From NCBI GenBank assembly GCA_003131365.1, contig PKVB01000209.1:21561-28641 (forward strand): a stretch of 7,081 nucleotides of DNA. The letters run 5' to 3'. A program made the position numbers and the translations under genes. Positions 6,501 through 7,081 of the stretch are shown one piece after another. This DNA is from Gemmatimonadota bacterium. GTDB taxonomy: Bacteria > Gemmatimonadota > Gemmatimonadetes > Gemmatimonadales > Gemmatimonadaceae. Each line of letters starts with the position of its first letter. The stretch's first letter is position 1. The notes below the pieces were generated by a model. It was not told the origin of the DNA. It searched no databases and was given only the letters and a program-made list of their open reading frames with translations.

Positions 6501-7081
6501 GTTCACGATCATCTGGTTCAGGTTGTTCTTCAGCTCGTCCAGCTCGCCCTGAGCCTCTACCGCGATCTGCCTGCTCAAGTCGCCGCGCGTCACCGCGGTT
6601 GCGACGTCCGCGATCGCGCGCACCTGCAGCGTCAGGCTGTTCGCCATCGCGTTCACGTTGTCGGTGAGCGCTCTCCACGTGCCGGCCGCGCCGGGTACTT
6701 CCGCCTGGCCTCCGAGCTTTCCTTCGGTGCCCACTTCCTTCGCGACGCGCGTCACTTCATCCGCGAAGACGCGAAGCGAGTCCACCATCGCGTTGACGGT
6801 GTTCTTCAGCTCGAGAATCTCGCCGCGCACCTCGACGGTGATCTTCTGCGACAAATCCCCCTTCGCCACCGCCGTCGTGACGAGGGCGATGTTTCTGATC
6901 TGGCTCGTCAGATTTCCGGCGAGCGTGTTCACGTTGTCGGTCAAATCCTTCCAAGTTCCGGCCACGCCGGGAACGTTGGCTTGCCCGCCCAGCTTGCCTT
7001 CCGTGCCAACGTCGCGAGCGACTCGCGTCACTTCGGACGAGAAGCCGCTCAGCTGATCGACCATCGTGTTGATGGTGTTCT
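3540..7081 (-). CDS. Multi-HAMP hybrid histidine kinase, HAMP repeats-GAF-coiled coil-HisKA-HATPase-REC-REC-REC (5' end outside the window)
   Basis: A cytoplasmic-looking hybrid sensor kinase that should autophosphorylate on His and pass phosphate to its own or partner receivers. Numbering is from an in-frame Met at 7064, which is internal: the HAMP repeat continues in frame to the window edge. Order seen: 92-residue HAMP repeats (about 1-195), GAF (about 215-358), leucine-heptad coiled coil (about 366-465), HisKA with H477 in SHELRTP, HATPase (N597, DTGVGI 638-643, GGTGLGL 667-673), a basic Pro/Arg-rich linker (about 707-783), then three receivers. REC1 has E790/D792, D834, S864 and K883. 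REC2 has E912/D913, D956, T988 and K1010. REC3 has D1060-D1062, D1105, T1135 and K1157. All three keep a phosphoacceptor Asp; REC2 has an unusual loop after it. No membrane helix is visible, but the N-terminus is missing. It is the first gene seen of a four-gene operon and its TAG stop lies inside cheR. The domain calls are secure; the signal sensed is unknown. Confidence 0.95.
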   Translation of the reverse strand, partial: NTINTMVDQLSGFSSEVTRVARDVGTEGKLGGQANVPGVAGTWKDLTDNVNTLAGNLTSQIRNIALVTTAVAKGDLSQKITVEVRGEILELKNTVNAMVDSLRVFADEVTRVAKEVGTEGKLGGQAEVPGAAGTWRALTDNVNAMANSLTLQVRAIADVATAVTRGDLSRQIAVEAQGELDELKNNLNQMIVNLKSTTEKNSEQDWLKTNLAKFSRMMQGQKDLEAVSKLIMSELTPLVSAHHGAFYIMDDDNNTPVLKLIASYAYKERKHVGNRFYLGEGLVGQAALEKKPILLTNVPEDYIRISSGLGEAPPRNVIVLPVLFEGEVKAVIELASFLPFSQIHQLFLDQFAESVGVVINMIAANMRTAELLEQSQSLTLELQSQSEELRTQQEELKKSNAELEAQATTLRTSEELLKDQQEELQQVNEELEEKASLLAEQNRKVESKNEEVEGARVALEEKAEQLALSSKYKSEFLANMSHELRTPLNSLLILARLLSENKDGNLTPKQVEFAQTILTSGSDLLNLINDVLDLSKVEAGKMDVNPTEIRLADIKEFVERSFNQLADQKGLGFHVDVTADLPQALFTDGGRLQQVLKNLLSNAFKFTEQGDVTLTVRRAEKGRRFLNPTLEAASDVLAFSVSDTGVGIPKDKQRLIFEAFQQADGTTSRKYGGTGLGLSISREIARLLGGEIRVESAENQGSTFTLFLPLRYIPRQEGPDRDPIRVRNYSPPRNTVAAPRRTTPVRPQPASRDQRRKSTGDALQYRPERRTVPQTVINDDRERIEDGDRTVLVIENDQNFARVLLDMAREKGFKAVVELDGEAGLAAAREIRPDAITLDIDMPGMDGLEVLDRLKRDPDTRHVPVHIISGVEEKREGLKAGAIAFLAKPVSKEGLDAAFARISSFIDTVPKNLLVVEDNETQRQSIVELIAHDDVDIIAVGSAEEALGKLQEKHFDCMVLDLGLHSGDMSGFDLLEKVKSDPDNHDLPIIIYTGKELSQEDETKIKKYAETIIVKDVKSPERLLDETALFLHRIEAKLPEQKRKMLEHLHDADSVVAGKNILVVDDDVRNIFSLTSMLEDHGMVVRFAENGKQAIDELKKDANVDAVLMDVMMPEMDGYETTRAIRAMDQFKSLPIIALTAKAMKGDREKCIAAGASDYITKPVDTEQLLSLLRVWLYR
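6513..7064 (-). repeat. 92-residue HAMP repeats within the hybrid kinase
   Basis: Two full 92-residue (276-nt) units are visible, residues 1-92 and 93-184 of the visible protein, and a third starts at residue 185. Each begins near M-V-D and carries the landmarks GTEGKLGGQA, VPGxAGTW, LTDNVN, AxGDLS and GE(I/L)xELKN in the same order and at the same spacing. A further partial unit runs off the right edge. Poly-HAMP arrays of this length and motif set are known from group III fungal hybrid kinases (Nik1/Os-1) and their bacterial relatives, where the repeats relay conformational signals to the kinase core. The total number of repeats cannot be seen here. Confidence 0.88.

Noticed and set aside
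5494..6678. 394-codon minus-strand frame within the large kinase
   Set aside because: It is an out-of-frame shadow of the GAF and coiled-coil region, with Arg/Gly/Ala-rich composition and no domain.
7062..7064. ATG at 7064 as the start of the large kinase
   Set aside because: The reading frame and the HAMP repeat pattern (NTINT before the Met matching NTVNA in the next unit) continue to the window edge, so this Met is internal.

Overview
The window is a GC-rich bacterial chromosome fragment read almost entirely on the minus strand. The 153-residue small protein begins like many Gemmatimonadota lipoproteins: a lipobox-like Cys, then an Asp/Lys-rich stretch ending in an 'ALNSDLS' motif. With the GC-rich codon use, this makes a Gemmatimonadota-like organism my best guess. 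That is an inference from pattern memory, not a search result.

From right to left (the direction of transcription), four genes form one tight signalling operon. (1) A very large hybrid histidine kinase is cut by the right edge of the window. Its visible part holds 92-residue HAMP repeats, a GAF domain, a long coiled coil, a HisKA/HATPase kinase core and three receiver domains. (2) A stand-alone CheR methyltransferase overlaps the kinase gene by 16 nt. (3) A CheB methylesterase domain without a receiver starts 2 nt after cheR. (4) A receiver-first histidine kinase (REC-coiled coil-HisKA-HATPase) overlaps cheB by 4 nt (ATGA). No chemoreceptor, CheA, CheW, Hpt domain or DNA-binding output is visible. 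The window therefore shows a complete-looking core for phosphotransfer and glutamate methylation whose input, methylation substrate and final output lie elsewhere or are unknown.

After an 81-bp gap that contains a good match to a sigma-54 (-24/-12) promoter comes a small predicted lipoprotein with a two-helix glycine zipper. It has a strong Shine-Dalgarno sequence and a textbook intrinsic terminator. It looks like an independent transcription unit.

The left 200 bases hold a 30-bp tandem repeat (three copies plus a decayed fourth) that has no stop codon in any of the six frames. No confident gene was found there. An open plus-strand frame from the left edge through the repeats could be the tail of a neighbouring gene, but the evidence is weak.
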